From assembly GCA_902577575.1 (NCBI GenBank), contig CACGZQ010000003.1, positions 1 to 64,000 of the forward strand: 64,000 nucleotides of DNA, written 5' to 3'. Shown here piece by piece: positions 29,222 to 38,302 of this stretch (positions are counted from its first letter, which is position 1; each line of letters begins with the position of its first letter). A model generated the notes under the pieces. That model was not told the DNA's origin. It saw nothing but the letters and a program-made list of their open reading frames with translations, and ran no database searches. Source of the stretch: an uncultured Pelagibacteraceae bacterium. GTDB taxonomy: Bacteria > Pseudomonadota > Alphaproteobacteria > Pelagibacterales > Pelagibacteraceae. Position numbers and translations under genes: made by a program.

Positions 29222-29779
29222 ATGAAGAAGCAAATTATTTCCCTACCTATAATTATATTCTCGTTAATTTCATTTCATACTTACGCATCAGATTTAAATT
29301 GGAAACCAGCTCAGGATGGAGATAAAATTATTTTAATAAGACACGCCAAAGCTCCGGGTGGCGGTGATCCAGAAGGATTTAAAATTGATGATTGTAAAAC
29401 TCAAAGAAATCTCGACATTATGGGCATTAATCAAGCAAAAAAAATTGGCAAACTTTTTAGAGAAAAAAAAGTTAAAATTAATCAAGTTTTATCAAGCCAG
29501 TGGTGTAGGTGCAAAGATACAGCAAAATATGCTTTTGGCAATTTCAATGAATTTTCTGCGTTAAATTCTACTTATACTCCGCCATATGATCAAAATGAAA
29601 AACAGCAGATTAAGGATTTAAAAAAATATGTAAATAATTGGAATGGTAAAGGGGGAAACCTAGTTTTAGTTACGCATTATGTAATTATCTTGGCGATAAC
29701 AGGAGAAACAACACGATCTGGTGAAGTAGTCATCACTGATAAAAATTTTAAAGTTTTATCTACAATTAATACTTTTTAA
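29222..29779 (+). CDS. Exported histidine-phosphatase family protein
   Basis: 185 residues. A signal peptide (about 1-22, ending YAS) precedes the phosphohistidine motif LIRHAKAPGGGDP (about 38-50). QVLSSQWCRCKDTAKYAFG holds the second arginine region and LVTHYVIILAITG the second catalytic His. The domain belongs to the phosphoglycerate-mutase-like superfamily. A periplasmic phosphatase is likely; the substrate is unknown. Confidence 0.8.
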   Translation: MKKQIISLPIIIFSLISFHTYASDLNWKPAQDGDKIILIRHAKAPGGGDPEGFKIDDCKTQRNLDIMGINQAKKIGKLFREKKVKINQVLSSQWCRCKDTAKYAFGNFNEFSALNSTYTPPYDQNEKQQIKDLKKYVNNWNGKGGNLVLVTHYVIILAITGETTRSGEVVITDKNFKVLSTINTF

Positions 29780-30120
29780 AAAAATATAAAATATCCAACT
29801 GTTATTAAAATTAAATATTCAATAAATGTTTTAATTTTTAAAAGAGTTTTCTTATCCTGAAATTTGTTATTGATGAATAAAGTTAATCGAGAAAAAGCCA
29901 GGTGAACCAAAATAACACTTAAAGCTATACCAAGTAAAGTATGGTAAAAGCTAAAATTTTTAAGGCCATAAAAGCAAGCTGCGATAAATGTGAACCAGGA
30001 TATATTGGTTACAAATAAAGTAATTAAAATACCTGATCCTTTTTTAAAAATACTTTGAGACTTGATGAAAGTATATGACCACAAAAGAGTGAATAAAAAA
30101 CCTGCGTATTTAATTATCAT
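29776..30120 (-). CDS. Small membrane protein of unknown function
   Basis: 114 residues with about four membrane helices (roughly 2-18, 28-50, 55-75, 92-113). I recognise no family motif. It is convergent with the phosphatase gene (four-base overlap) and divergent from ccdA. Confidence 0.55.
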   Translation of the reverse strand: MIIKYAGFLFTLLWSYTFIKSQSIFKKGSGILITLFVTNISWFTFIAACFYGLKNFSFYHTLLGIALSVILVHLAFSRLTLFINNKFQDKKTLLKIKTFIEYLILITVGYFIFF

Positions 30121-30135
30121 GAGCCAATATTGTAA

Positions 30136-30164
30136 TTGCGGTAAAGTTCAAAGGCAAATATAAA
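30136..30164 (+). promoter_or_regulatory. Leaderless-type promoter of ccdA
   Basis: TTGCGG (30136-30141), 17-base spacer, TATAAA (30159-30164), six bases to the ATG at 30171. Confidence 0.55.
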
Positions 30165-30170
30165 CGTTAT

Positions 30171-30887
30171 ATGATCATTAAACTTGTGTTTGCTTTTGGG
30201 GCTGGATTTATAAGTTTTCTCACCCCTTGCGTACTTCCAATTATCCCGGGTTATATTTCATATATTACTGGAAAAGATTTAGGGGAAATAGATAAAGACA
30301 AATCAATAGTTTTGACTAAAACTATTCTTTTTTCACTTGGTTTTTCATTTGTTTTTATAACACTTGGAGCTGCTGCCTCTGCAATAGGAAACGTACTTCT
30401 TTTCTTTTCAAATGAATTACGAATTGTTGCAGGATTAATAATTATTGTTTTTTCATTACAAATGTTAGGTTTTTTAAATTTTTCTTTTTTAAATACTGAA
30501 AAAAGAATTCAAACTAATTCAAATTATAAAGATAATTATGCATTTCCATTTATAGTTGGTGCGGCTTTTGCATTTGGCTGGACACCATGTATTGGTCCGG
30601 TTTTAGGATCCATAATTGCTTTGTCGGCTACTGAGGCTACAATTAGTAAAGGGATTTTATTATTATCATTTTATTCTTTAGGATTAGCTATCCCATTTAT
30701 ATTATCCGGATACTATATGAGTAGATTTTTAAATTCTAAAAAAGGTTTTGGTAAATATTATGGAACTATTACAAAATCTGGCGGAGCCATTCTTTTAATT
30801 ACAGGCATCTTGATTACTACAAATTATATTCAAGTTATAAGTTATTATATTTTGACGACCTTTCCAATTCTCGCTAAAGTTGGTTAA
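30171..30887 (+). CDS. ccdA: Cytochrome c biogenesis protein CcdA
   Basis: 238 residues, six membrane helices. The redox Cys pair is visible: FLTPCVLPIIPGY (C about 20) in helix 1 and FGWTPCIGPVLGS (C about 142) in helix 4, the DsbD-beta/CcdA signature. It passes electrons from cytosolic thioredoxin to periplasmic thiols, for example for cytochrome c maturation. It could also supply an exported MsrB such as the one at 31792. Confidence 0.93.
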   Translation: MIIKLVFAFGAGFISFLTPCVLPIIPGYISYITGKDLGEIDKDKSIVLTKTILFSLGFSFVFITLGAAASAIGNVLLFFSNELRIVAGLIIIVFSLQMLGFLNFSFLNTEKRIQTNSNYKDNYAFPFIVGAAFAFGWTPCIGPVLGSIIALSATEATISKGILLLSFYSLGLAIPFILSGYYMSRFLNSKKGFGKYYGTITKSGGAILLITGILITTNYIQVISYYILTTFPILAKVG

Positions 30888-31789
30888 TGAGCGAAATAAC
30901 AGTCTTAGGAATTTTTGTTGCTGACATAAGTTTTTCTGGACCTAAAATCCCATCAATAGGTGAAACTATTTTGGGAAAAAAATATAATGTAGGTCCAGGA
31001 GGAAAAGGTTGCAATCAAGCCATAGCAATTGCCAGACTCGGTGGAAATACAAACTTTATAAGTAAAATTGGTAAAGACGCATACGGAGAGTTAGCTCTTA
31101 AAACTCTTGAAAAAAATAAAATTTCTACAGAAAATATAATTCAAGATGGCAATCAACAAACTGGCGTAGCAGGAATTTTAGTTGATCAAAATACTGGAAA
31201 AAATGCAATAAATGTAATTGTAGGTGCCCCAAGTTCTTTAAAAATAAGTGAAATTGAAAAACAAATTAATTTAATAAAAAAATCAAAAATTTTTTTAACT
31301 CAATTAGAAGTTCCAAAAGATGTTACCTTACATTGTTTGAAAACTGCTAAAGAAAATGGATGCACTACAATTTTAAATCCTGCACCAGCATCTGAAATTT
31401 CAAATGAGTTTTATAATAATATCGATTTTTTTACACCTAATGAAACCGAGGCCGAATTTTATACTGGAATAAAGATTACTAGCGAGAAAGAGGCAAAGCA
31501 GGCAGCAGATAAACTTTTAAATTTAGGAATAAAAAAAATAATAATTACGCTTGGAGAAAAAGGTCTCTTTTATTCTGATGGAAAAGAAGAAACTTATTTA
31601 AAAGCTAATGCAGTAAAAGCTATTGATACTACTGGCGCAGGAGATGCTTTTAATGGGGGTTTAGCTTTTGGGTTATCTAGAGAAAAACCAATAAAAGAGT
31701 GTTTAGAATTAGCAAATAAAGTTGCTGGAATATCTACAACTAAACTTGGAGCAGGGGATGCGATGCCTTTTATCCAAGATATTAGATAA
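30887..31789 (+). CDS. rbsK: Ribokinase-family (PfkB) sugar kinase
   Basis: 300 residues. GPGGKGCNQAIAIARLGG (about 37-54) is PfkB signature 1 and AIDTTGAGDAFNGGLAFGLS (about 246-265) signature 2 with the catalytic Asp. Closest in pattern to ribokinase. No ribose transporter is adjacent, so another pentose or nucleoside is possible. One-base overlap with ccdA. Confidence 0.85.
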   Translation: MSEITVLGIFVADISFSGPKIPSIGETILGKKYNVGPGGKGCNQAIAIARLGGNTNFISKIGKDAYGELALKTLEKNKISTENIIQDGNQQTGVAGILVDQNTGKNAINVIVGAPSSLKISEIEKQINLIKKSKIFLTQLEVPKDVTLHCLKTAKENGCTTILNPAPASEISNEFYNNIDFFTPNETEAEFYTGIKITSEKEAKQAADKLLNLGIKKIIITLGEKGLFYSDGKEETYLKANAVKAIDTTGAGDAFNGGLAFGLSREKPIKECLELANKVAGISTTKLGAGDAMPFIQDIR

Positions 31790-31791
31790 TT

Positions 31792-32244
31792 TTACTCAGG
31801 CCTGAAAATTAAACAAAGACCATTATTACAAAATCTTTTACCACTTTTAGTTGGCCCATCATTAAAGACATGTCCATGATGTGCACCGCATTTAGCACAA
31901 TGATATTCTGTTCTTTTCATGCCAAATTTATAATCTATCTTAGTTTTAAATGCTCCAGGTAAAGCCTCTGAAAATGATGGCCACCCAGTACCACTATCGA
32001 ATTTACTAGTAGAAGCAAAAAGTTTGTTTCCACAATTAGCGCAATGATAAAAACCCTTTCTGCTTTCTCTTAGTAAATCACTAGAAAAGGGTCTTTCAGT
32101 ACCCTCGTTAAACATTATTTCTTTTTGTTTTTTTGTAAGATTTTTATTGATAATTTTCTTTGTATTCGCAAGTAGTGAGTTTAAAGGAAGAATAAAAGAT
32201 GAAAAAATTGTTAAGCTTAAATATTTTAAAAAATTTCTCCTCAT
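31792..32244 (-). CDS. msrB: Peptide methionine sulfoxide reductase, exported form
   Basis: 150 residues. An N-terminal segment MRRNFLKYLSLTIFSSFILPLN is a signal peptide or anchor (twin-Arg but not a clear Tat motif). The MsrB domain follows, with CANCG and CAKCG zinc pairs, GTGWPSFSE, and the catalytic Cys in KRFCNNGLCLIF. It should repair methionine sulfoxide outside the cytosol. It overlaps the glutaredoxin gene by four bases. Confidence 0.9.
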   Translation of the reverse strand: MRRNFLKYLSLTIFSSFILPLNSLLANTKKIINKNLTKKQKEIMFNEGTERPFSSDLLRESRKGFYHCANCGNKLFASTSKFDSGTGWPSFSEALPGAFKTKIDYKFGMKRTEYHCAKCGAHHGHVFNDGPTKSGKRFCNNGLCLIFRPE

Positions 32245-32501
32245 TCTCCTTTTAAAATATTATCTAATTCACCGTTTCTGTTCGCTTCCTGAAGTTTATC
32301 ATTACCACCAATGTAATGATCGCCGATAAAAATTTGAGGAATAGTTCTTACACCATTAGTTCTTTGAAGCATTTCTTTAGCGTTTGCTGGATCTGCCCAA
32401 ATATCTATTTCCTCTATCTCAACATTTTTTGTTTTTAATAATGCTTTAGCTGCTGCACAAAATGAGCAAGGATTGCCAGTATACATTGTGACTTTTTTCA
32501 T
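32241..32501 (-). CDS. grxC: Glutaredoxin 3
   Basis: 86 residues. The active site is C12-S-F-C15 in GNPCSFCAAAK; RTIPQIFIGDHYIGGNDKL holds the cis-proline and GG of the glutathione site. It is a cytosolic glutathione-dependent thiol reductant, cotranscribed with the exported MsrB gene and the gene at 32504. Confidence 0.93.
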   Translation of the reverse strand: MKKVTMYTGNPCSFCAAAKALLKTKNVEIEEIDIWADPANAKEMLQRTNGVRTIPQIFIGDHYIGGNDKLQEANRNGELDNILKGE

Positions 32502-32503
32502 AA

Positions 32504-32800
32504 TTAATATATATCAGTTAATTTAATTTTTTCTCTAAGTTTTTTTCTTCCTAATTGAAACTTTTTCCTATGTTTGATGCTTGTATTATGCACTCTTTTT
32601 CTCCATAAACGAAACGAACCTGGTTTTAAATTTTTTCGCATTATTTTAATGACTTGAGACTCATTTTTTCCAGTTTTTTCTTTTATCTCTTCAAAAGTAA
32701 TCCTATCCGCCCAAGCAGCCCAAATAATCCAATTATCATCCTTTTCTTTAGGCTCAGGGTTTTTAACTCTTGTTTTAGGGATAAAACTTTTTTTCTTCAT
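32504..32800 (-). CDS. TIGR03643/DUF2805-family protein
   Basis: 98 residues. The core DNWIIWAAWADRITFEEIKEKTGKNESQVIKIMR, followed by SFRLWRKRV, matches the TIGR03643/DUF2805 family: a short helix-turn-helix-like fold of unknown function. Very basic, so nucleic-acid binding is possible. First gene of the operon leading to grxC and msrB. Confidence 0.75.
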   Translation of the reverse strand: MKKKSFIPKTRVKNPEPKEKDDNWIIWAAWADRITFEEIKEKTGKNESQVIKIMRKNLKPGSFRLWRKRVHNTSIKHRKKFQLGRKKLREKIKLTDIY

Positions 32801-32813
32801 AAATTTATATATA

Positions 32814-33440
32814 GTGACTAATCAAATGTTTCCAACAGACTATATAATATTTTTGCAAATCATTTTATTTTTATTTATTTCTCCAGGTCCGCCCAGAGTT
32901 GTAATAGTTTCACACACATTAAACTATGGATTAAATAGATCTGTTTGGACTGCTTTAGGAGATATATCTGCAAATACTATCCAAGCTATTTTAGTAGTTT
33001 TTTTAATTGGCTCTTTTTTAAGTGATAACCCTCAAGTCCTTTACTATTTAAAATGGGCAGGGATATTTTATATAGTTTATTTAGCCTATGACACTTTTAA
33101 TTCTAAAATAAAAAGTTTTAATTCTAAAGATCGAAATTTAAAATCACCACTATCGTTTTATAAAGATGGATTATTAGTTGCAGGTTTAAGCCCAAAAGCA
33201 CTTTTATTTTTTGGAACAATTTTTCCTACTTTTATTAATTTCGGATCAAATATCATTTCACAGTTTGTAATCTTATTAATCACTTATGTAGTTTTAGATT
33301 TTTTAACGCTAATGATTTATGGATTGGCAGCTGAAAAAATTTCAGTGTGGTTAAGAAGTAAACCAAAGCTATTAAATACAATTTCTGCGTGTGTTCTTTT
33401 AATTTTAGCAGTTTACATCGCTGCGACACAGAATTTTTAA
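32814..33440 (+). CDS. LysE/RhtB-family exporter
   Basis: 208 residues from GTG 32814 (ATG 32826 is an alternative). About six membrane helices. ISPGPPRVVIVSHTLNYG replaces the usual SPGPN motif, and VAGLSPKALLFFGTIFPTFI is the conserved second block. The family exports amino acids; substrate unknown. Divergent from the TIGR03643 gene with 13 bases between. Confidence 0.8.
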   Translation: MTNQMFPTDYIIFLQIILFLFISPGPPRVVIVSHTLNYGLNRSVWTALGDISANTIQAILVVFLIGSFLSDNPQVLYYLKWAGIFYIVYLAYDTFNSKIKSFNSKDRNLKSPLSFYKDGLLVAGLSPKALLFFGTIFPTFINFGSNIISQFVILLITYVVLDFLTLMIYGLAAEKISVWLRSKPKLLNTISACVLLILAVYIAATQNF

Positions 33441-33453
33441 TCAATTCTAACTG

Positions 33454-33510
33454 TTGTCAAAATCTTTATTTCTTGTTTTAATTAATCATTAATTAATTAA
33501 TTAACAAGAA
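33454..33510 (+). promoter_or_regulatory. Promoter and operator-like palindrome of the ABC operon
   Basis: TTGTCA (33454-33459), 17-base spacer, TTTAAT (33477-33482). An inverted repeat TTCTTGTT (33470-33477) and AACAAGAA (33503-33510) with an AT-rich middle spans the -10 and ends at the ribosome site GAAGGGA. It could bind a repressor. Confidence 0.5.
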
Positions 33511-33518
33511 GGGAAATA

Positions 33519-34760
33519 ATGAATAAAATAGCAAAACTATTTGTTACATTTATTTCAGCAATAACTTTAGCACTTGTATCTTTTACTTCTTCTTTTGCAA
33601 AAGTAGAAGGTGAATACATTGTGTTAGGTTCTGCAATATCTCTTACAGGTAAATACTCTTCAAATGGAGTTCATACTCAAAATGGTTATAACATGGCCGT
33701 TGAAAGAATTAACAAAATGGGTGGAGTAGAAGTACAAGGTAAGAAATATAAGTTTGAGATCATTTACTATGATGATGAGTCAAACCCAAAAAGAGCCGCT
33801 CAGTTAGCTGAAAGACTAATTAAACAAGATGGCGTTCATTACATGCTTGGACCATATAGTTCAGGTTTAACGAAAGCCATTGCACCAGTAACCGAGAAAT
33901 ATAAAATTCCTATGGTTGAAGCGAATGGTGCATCTAGATCTTTATTTACAAAAGGATACAAATATTTGTTTGCGGTGTTATCACCAGCTAACCAATACCT
34001 TGAAGTAGCTATCGATTTAGCGGTAGAAAAAAACGGTGGTAAAGGAGTAAAAATTGCTCAAGCATTTGAACAAGATGCTTTCTCACAAGACGTGAGACTT
34101 GGTATTTTAGATGCAGCGAAAAGAACTGGATCTGAGATAATCATCGATGACAAGCTACCAAAAGAACTTAATGATATGGCAGCTACATTGGCTAAAGTAA
34201 AAGCTGTTAAGCCAGATGTACTTGTTGTATCAGGTCACACAAAAGGCGCATTAACTGCAATCAGACAAATTTCTGAAATGAAAGTTGATGTTCCTATGTT
34301 AGCGATGACACACTGTGATGCTGCAAAACTTTCTAAACAACACGGAAAGAAATCAGAATTCGCATTGTGTGCTTCTCAGTGGCACAAAAATTTATCTTAC
34401 AAAGATAAATTCTTTGGCTCTGGTAAGAAATACGCTAAAGACTTCCAAAAAGAATTTGGATATGACCCGCCATATCAATCAGCAGAGTCTTCTGCAGCAT
34501 TGTTAGTATTTAAGGATGCGTTCGAAAGAGCAAATTCTTTTGACAGAGATGCAGTTAGAGATGCGCTAGTTGATACAGAAATGCAAACTTTCTATGGAAA
34601 CATTAAATTTGGACCTGGTGGCCAAAACGTTGCCAAGCCAATGATCTTGTTCCAAGTAAGATGTAAAGGCGATGATTGTGAGAATAGAGTAGTAGCTCCA
34701 ACAAAATGGGCTTCTGACAAGTTCTATCATCCAATCCCGAAATGGTCTGAAAGAAGCTAA
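33519..34760 (+). CDS. ABC transporter substrate-binding protein (branched-chain amino-acid type)
   Basis: 413 residues with a signal peptide (about 1-27, SFA cleavage). The type I periplasmic fold of the LivJ/Leu-binding family starts IVLGSAISLTGKYSSNGVHTQNGY and continues with YYDDESNPKRAAQLAERLI and MLGPYSSGLTKAIAPV. Ligand may be an amino acid, an amide or another small acid. A strong terminator directly after the gene suggests it is made in excess over the membrane parts. Confidence 0.85.
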   Translation: MNKIAKLFVTFISAITLALVSFTSSFAKVEGEYIVLGSAISLTGKYSSNGVHTQNGYNMAVERINKMGGVEVQGKKYKFEIIYYDDESNPKRAAQLAERLIKQDGVHYMLGPYSSGLTKAIAPVTEKYKIPMVEANGASRSLFTKGYKYLFAVLSPANQYLEVAIDLAVEKNGGKGVKIAQAFEQDAFSQDVRLGILDAAKRTGSEIIIDDKLPKELNDMAATLAKVKAVKPDVLVVSGHTKGALTAIRQISEMKVDVPMLAMTHCDAAKLSKQHGKKSEFALCASQWHKNLSYKDKFFGSGKKYAKDFQKEFGYDPPYQSAESSAALLVFKDAFERANSFDRDAVRDALVDTEMQTFYGNIKFGPGGQNVAKPMILFQVRCKGDDCENRVVAPTKWASDKFYHPIPKWSERS

Positions 34761-34778
34761 TAACTTCTGAATAATTTG

Positions 34779-34806
34779 AAAAGCCCCTAGTTTTCTAGGG
34801 GCTTTT
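34779..34806 (+). terminator. Intercistronic terminator after the binding-protein gene
   Basis: AAAAGCCCCTAG, TTTT loop, CTAGGGGCTTTT, followed by CTTTTAT. A 12-pair hairpin between the binding-protein gene and livH, giving partial read-through. Confidence 0.85.
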
Positions 34807-34827
34807 CTTTTATAAGATTTAAAATTT

Positions 34828-35721
34828 ATGGACTTTCTTATTTTTAAAGCTCCAATGTTAATGGTCCAGGCATCACTGGATGGGATTCTTTTAGGCATAT
34901 TATTTGCGTTGATCGCATACGGCATGGCTCTTCAATGGGGTGTGATGAATATAATCAATATTGCACAGGGTGATCTAGTAATTCTCGGAGGTTATATTGC
35001 ATACACTATCTATCTTTGGGGAATTCATCCTGCTTGGGGAGTTATCATTTCTCCCATAATAATGTTTTTTGTGGGATGGGGGCTTTACAAACTTGTGATT
35101 AATAAAGTTGTAGACCGAGATTTATTTATTTCAATTTTAGCAACTTTTGGTATTGCCATTGTATTCCAACAGCTAATGAATTTTATTTTTGGTGCTGACG
35201 TTGTTGTTGCACAGTCTGAATACGGAACAACAATGTTATTTGATAATTCAGTAACCTTACCAAATTCAAAAATATTCTCTGCTTTTATCAGCGTGTTATA
35301 CGCAATAGCTCTAGTTATTTACATGAGGAAATCTAAACTTGGACGAGCTATAAGAGCTACAGCACAAAATGCAAGAGCTGCAAAAATTTTAGGTGTAGAT
35401 ACAGAAAAAGTTTACGCTGCAACTTTTGGAATTAACGCTGCATTATGTGGGATTGCGGGTGCTTTAATTTCAATCACTCTAACACTTCACCCTTATGTAG
35501 GCCTTCCATATACTGTAAGATCTTTCATGATAGTTATTGTTGCAGGTCTTGGAAATTTACCAGCAGTAGCAGTTTCAGGGATGGGGTTAGGACTTTTTGA
35601 GGAATTTGCTGATTATATTTTAGGTACAGAATTTAGAATAGGAGCAGTATTTTTATTGCTAGTCTTAATATTAGTTTACAGAAGATTTAAACTTTCGAGA
35701 AAAAGGGAATATCTGAAATAA
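34828..35721 (+). CDS. livH: Branched-chain-type ABC permease LivH
   Basis: 297 residues, about eight membrane helices. MVQASLDGILLGILFALIAYGMALQWGVMNIINIAQGD is the typical LivH N-terminus, and ATAQNARAAKILGVDTEKVYAATFGINAALCGIAGAL is the EAA-like loop that contacts the ATPases. It abuts livM. Confidence 0.9.
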   Translation: MDFLIFKAPMLMVQASLDGILLGILFALIAYGMALQWGVMNIINIAQGDLVILGGYIAYTIYLWGIHPAWGVIISPIIMFFVGWGLYKLVINKVVDRDLFISILATFGIAIVFQQLMNFIFGADVVVAQSEYGTTMLFDNSVTLPNSKIFSAFISVLYAIALVIYMRKSKLGRAIRATAQNARAAKILGVDTEKVYAATFGINAALCGIAGALISITLTLHPYVGLPYTVRSFMIVIVAGLGNLPAVAVSGMGLGLFEEFADYILGTEFRIGAVFLLLVLILVYRRFKLSRKREYLK

Positions 35722-36786
35722 ATGGAAAAAGTAAAACAAAAAGATTTAATTTTATACTCTGGCTTAATTATTTTAGGTTTAGCCGCACCATATTTATTTT
35801 CCGCTTTTAAAGTTCAGCTTACGTATCTTTGTGTTTTGATCGTTCTAGCGATGACATGGAACTTGCAAGGTGGAGAAATGGGCTACAACACCTTCGGAAA
35901 TATTCTTTTCTACGGTCTAGGAATGTATTTAACTGCCTCGGTTCAGGTTGGTATGTTTTTTCCATTAGCAGAATGGACGGAGAGTGGTGGAGAAAAAACA
36001 TTCGTACATACTACGGCGCAATATTTTCAAGGAATAGGTGTCGGATTATTAGTTGCAGCAATTATCCCAACTATTATAGCGGGCGCTATAGGTTACGCTA
36101 TTTTAGGTTTAAGAGGCCACTACTTTGCTATTTGTACTTTAGGTTTGGGGATAGCAGCAGGTGAAATTGCCGGAGGAATAGAAATTATTGGAGCCGGTCA
36201 AGGTTTCACCACACCACCTTTTCCTGCTGAAATCGTTGACGCTGAAGCAAGAGGAAAGTTTTTCTACTTTTTAAGTTTTGCATTATTAATCGGAACATTT
36301 GTATTTGTTAAATATATTTACGGTTCTAGATTTAGATTAATTTTAAATGCGATAAGAGACAACGAAGATAAAGCAGAAGCTATGGGTATTCAAACAATGA
36401 AATATAAAATTGTTGGTTGGATGTGTTCTGCATTCTTCTGTGGTCTTGCTGGTGGAATTATGGGCGGACTAATTGGGTATATAGACTCTACTGATGTTGC
36501 TTTTGACGGAAGAGAGATGGGAGTCTTCATGGTTCTGATGGCAATACTTGGCGGTAAAGGAACTTTGTGGGGTCCAGTGATTGGTGCAACTTTATTCCAC
36601 TTCTTCAAAGAAGGTCTTTGGACATTAATTTTAGGCTGGCAGTATGTTGCACTAGGAGTTTTAATTGTTGTAATCGTAGTTTATTTCCCAGAAGGGCTAA
36701 TGGGTTGGTTGCGAGAAAAATACCCTGAAAGATTTGGTGAAGTGATAGATGAAAAAGATCGGAAAGCACAGGTAGAATTAAAATGA
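35722..36786 (+). CDS. livM: Branched-chain-type ABC permease LivM
   Basis: 354 residues with about ten membrane helices. AMTWNLQGGEMGYNTFGN and LRGHYFAICTLGLGIAAGEIAGG are family motifs, and AIRDNEDKAEAMGIQTMKYKIVGW is the coupling loop. It overlaps livG by four bases. Confidence 0.9.
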   Translation: MEKVKQKDLILYSGLIILGLAAPYLFSAFKVQLTYLCVLIVLAMTWNLQGGEMGYNTFGNILFYGLGMYLTASVQVGMFFPLAEWTESGGEKTFVHTTAQYFQGIGVGLLVAAIIPTIIAGAIGYAILGLRGHYFAICTLGLGIAAGEIAGGIEIIGAGQGFTTPPFPAEIVDAEARGKFFYFLSFALLIGTFVFVKYIYGSRFRLILNAIRDNEDKAEAMGIQTMKYKIVGWMCSAFFCGLAGGIMGGLIGYIDSTDVAFDGREMGVFMVLMAILGGKGTLWGPVIGATLFHFFKEGLWTLILGWQYVALGVLIVVIVVYFPEGLMGWLREKYPERFGEVIDEKDRKAQVELK

Positions 36787-37517
36787 GTATTTTACAAGTT
36801 AAAAATGTGAGTAAATCTTTTGGCGGTGTTCAAGCTAACGTGGATATTTCTGTTTCGGTAGAACAGGGATCTATAGTTGGTTTAATAGGACCTAATGGCT
36901 CAGGTAAAACTACTTTATTCAATTCTATTGTCGGAACTCATCCGATCGATAAAGGATCAATTGTTTTTGATAGTACAGAAGTTTCCGAAATGCCAGTGCC
37001 AGCAGTCGCTAAACTTGGTTTGCTAAGAACCTTTCAACAAACAAGAATTTATTCAAAACTTAATTGTGTAGAGAATATGCTAATAAGTCACAAAGCTAGT
37101 GACTCAGGATTTATTTTTGCAAAAGTACCTGTTGAACTTACTGAGAAAGCAGAAAATATTTTAAACTTTGTAGGTCTTTTTCAAAAAAGAAATTTGAGAG
37201 CAGGTGATTTATCATTTGGACAACAAAAATTACTAGAATTAGCAATGGCCTTGATGAATGAGCCTAAAATGCTTTTATTAGACGAGCCTACAGCTGGAAT
37301 CAACCCAACTTTAATTAACGGAATTATAGATAGACTAATCAAAATAAATAAAGATTATGGAATTACTTTATTAGTCATAGAACACAATATGAAAGTAATT
37401 ATGAGTTTAGCACAAAAAATTTTCTGTTTAGCCCACGGTAAAATGCTAGCAGAGGGTTCTCCAGATCAAATTAAGAATGATAAGCGAGTTGTTGATGCTT
37501 ATTTAGGAGCGCAGTAA
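36783..37517 (+). CDS. livG: Branched-chain-type ABC ATPase LivG
   Basis: 244 residues. Walker A GPNGSGKTT (about 36-44), signature LSFGQQKLLELA (about 139-150), Walker B MLLLDEPTAGINP. The RTFQQTRIYSKLNCVENML block is typical of LivG. It pairs with LivF to energise the LivHM permease and overlaps that gene by one base. Confidence 0.92.
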   Translation: MSILQVKNVSKSFGGVQANVDISVSVEQGSIVGLIGPNGSGKTTLFNSIVGTHPIDKGSIVFDSTEVSEMPVPAVAKLGLLRTFQQTRIYSKLNCVENMLISHKASDSGFIFAKVPVELTEKAENILNFVGLFQKRNLRAGDLSFGQQKLLELAMALMNEPKMLLLDEPTAGINPTLINGIIDRLIKINKDYGITLLVIEHNMKVIMSLAQKIFCLAHGKMLAEGSPDQIKNDKRVVDAYLGAQ

Positions 37518-38302
37518 TGGCAAATCAATACGATGTTTTAGGTAAAGCACCTGGTTTAGAAGATTTAAATAAATTATCACCTAACGATGTTCATCTAACC
37601 ATAAGAGGCTTAAATGCAGGTTATGGAAAAATGGAGATACTACATAATTTTGATTTAACAGTCAGTAAGGCTCAATCTTTATGTTTAATAGGTCCTAACG
37701 GAGCAGGAAAATCTACAATTCTTCACTCGATATACGGTTTCACAAATATTTTCGATGGAAAAATTGAATTAGAAGGAAATGAAATTACAACATTAACTCC
37801 TGCTCAGAAACTTAGTAAAGTGGGCATAGCTTATATTTTACAAGATAACTCAGTATTTCCTGATATGACAGTTGAGGAAAATCTTTTAATGGGTGGATAC
37901 ATTAAAGATAAACAGGACGAAGCCTATGAGGAAGCTGAGAGAATTTTCCAAAAATATGAGAGATTAAGAAATAGAAGGAATCAACCTGCAAAAGTTTTAT
38001 CAGGCGGTGAGAGAAGGTTATTAGAAATCTCAAGAGCGTTGGTCATGAAGCCCTCTGTTTTATTAGTAGACGAGCCATCAATAGGCCTGGAACCAAAATA
38101 TATAAATATGGTTTTTGAAATTTTAGAAGATCTTCAAAAAGCAGAGAAGAAAACAATAATACTTGTGGAACAAAATGCAAAAAAAGGTTTAGAGTTTGCA
38201 GATATAGGATACGTGTTAGTATCTGGTCAAACGGCTATCGCAGGTAAAGGGGATGATCTTTTAAAAAATCCAGATGTAGGAAGATTATTCCTTGGTGGAT
38301 GA
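37517..38302 (+). CDS. livF: Branched-chain-type ABC ATPase LivF
   Basis: 261 residues with an N-terminal extension of about 26 residues before the usual LTIRGLNAGYGKMEIL start. Walker A GPNGAGKST, signature LSGGERRLLEISRAL, Walker B VLLVDEPSIGLEP. The C-terminus LLKNPDVGRLFLGG is standard. It overlaps azlC by four bases. Confidence 0.92.
   Translation: MANQYDVLGKAPGLEDLNKLSPNDVHLTIRGLNAGYGKMEILHNFDLTVSKAQSLCLIGPNGAGKSTILHSIYGFTNIFDGKIELEGNEITTLTPAQKLSKVGIAYILQDNSVFPDMTVEENLLMGGYIKDKQDEAYEEAERIFQKYERLRNRRNQPAKVLSGGERRLLEISRALVMKPSVLLVDEPSIGLEPKYINMVFEILEDLQKAEKKTIILVEQNAKKGLEFADIGYVLVSGQTAIAGKGDDLLKNPDVGRLFLGG

Noticed and set aside
35829..36164. Plus-strand ORF inside livM
   Set aside because: Out-of-frame translation of membrane-helix codons, no ribosome site or motif.
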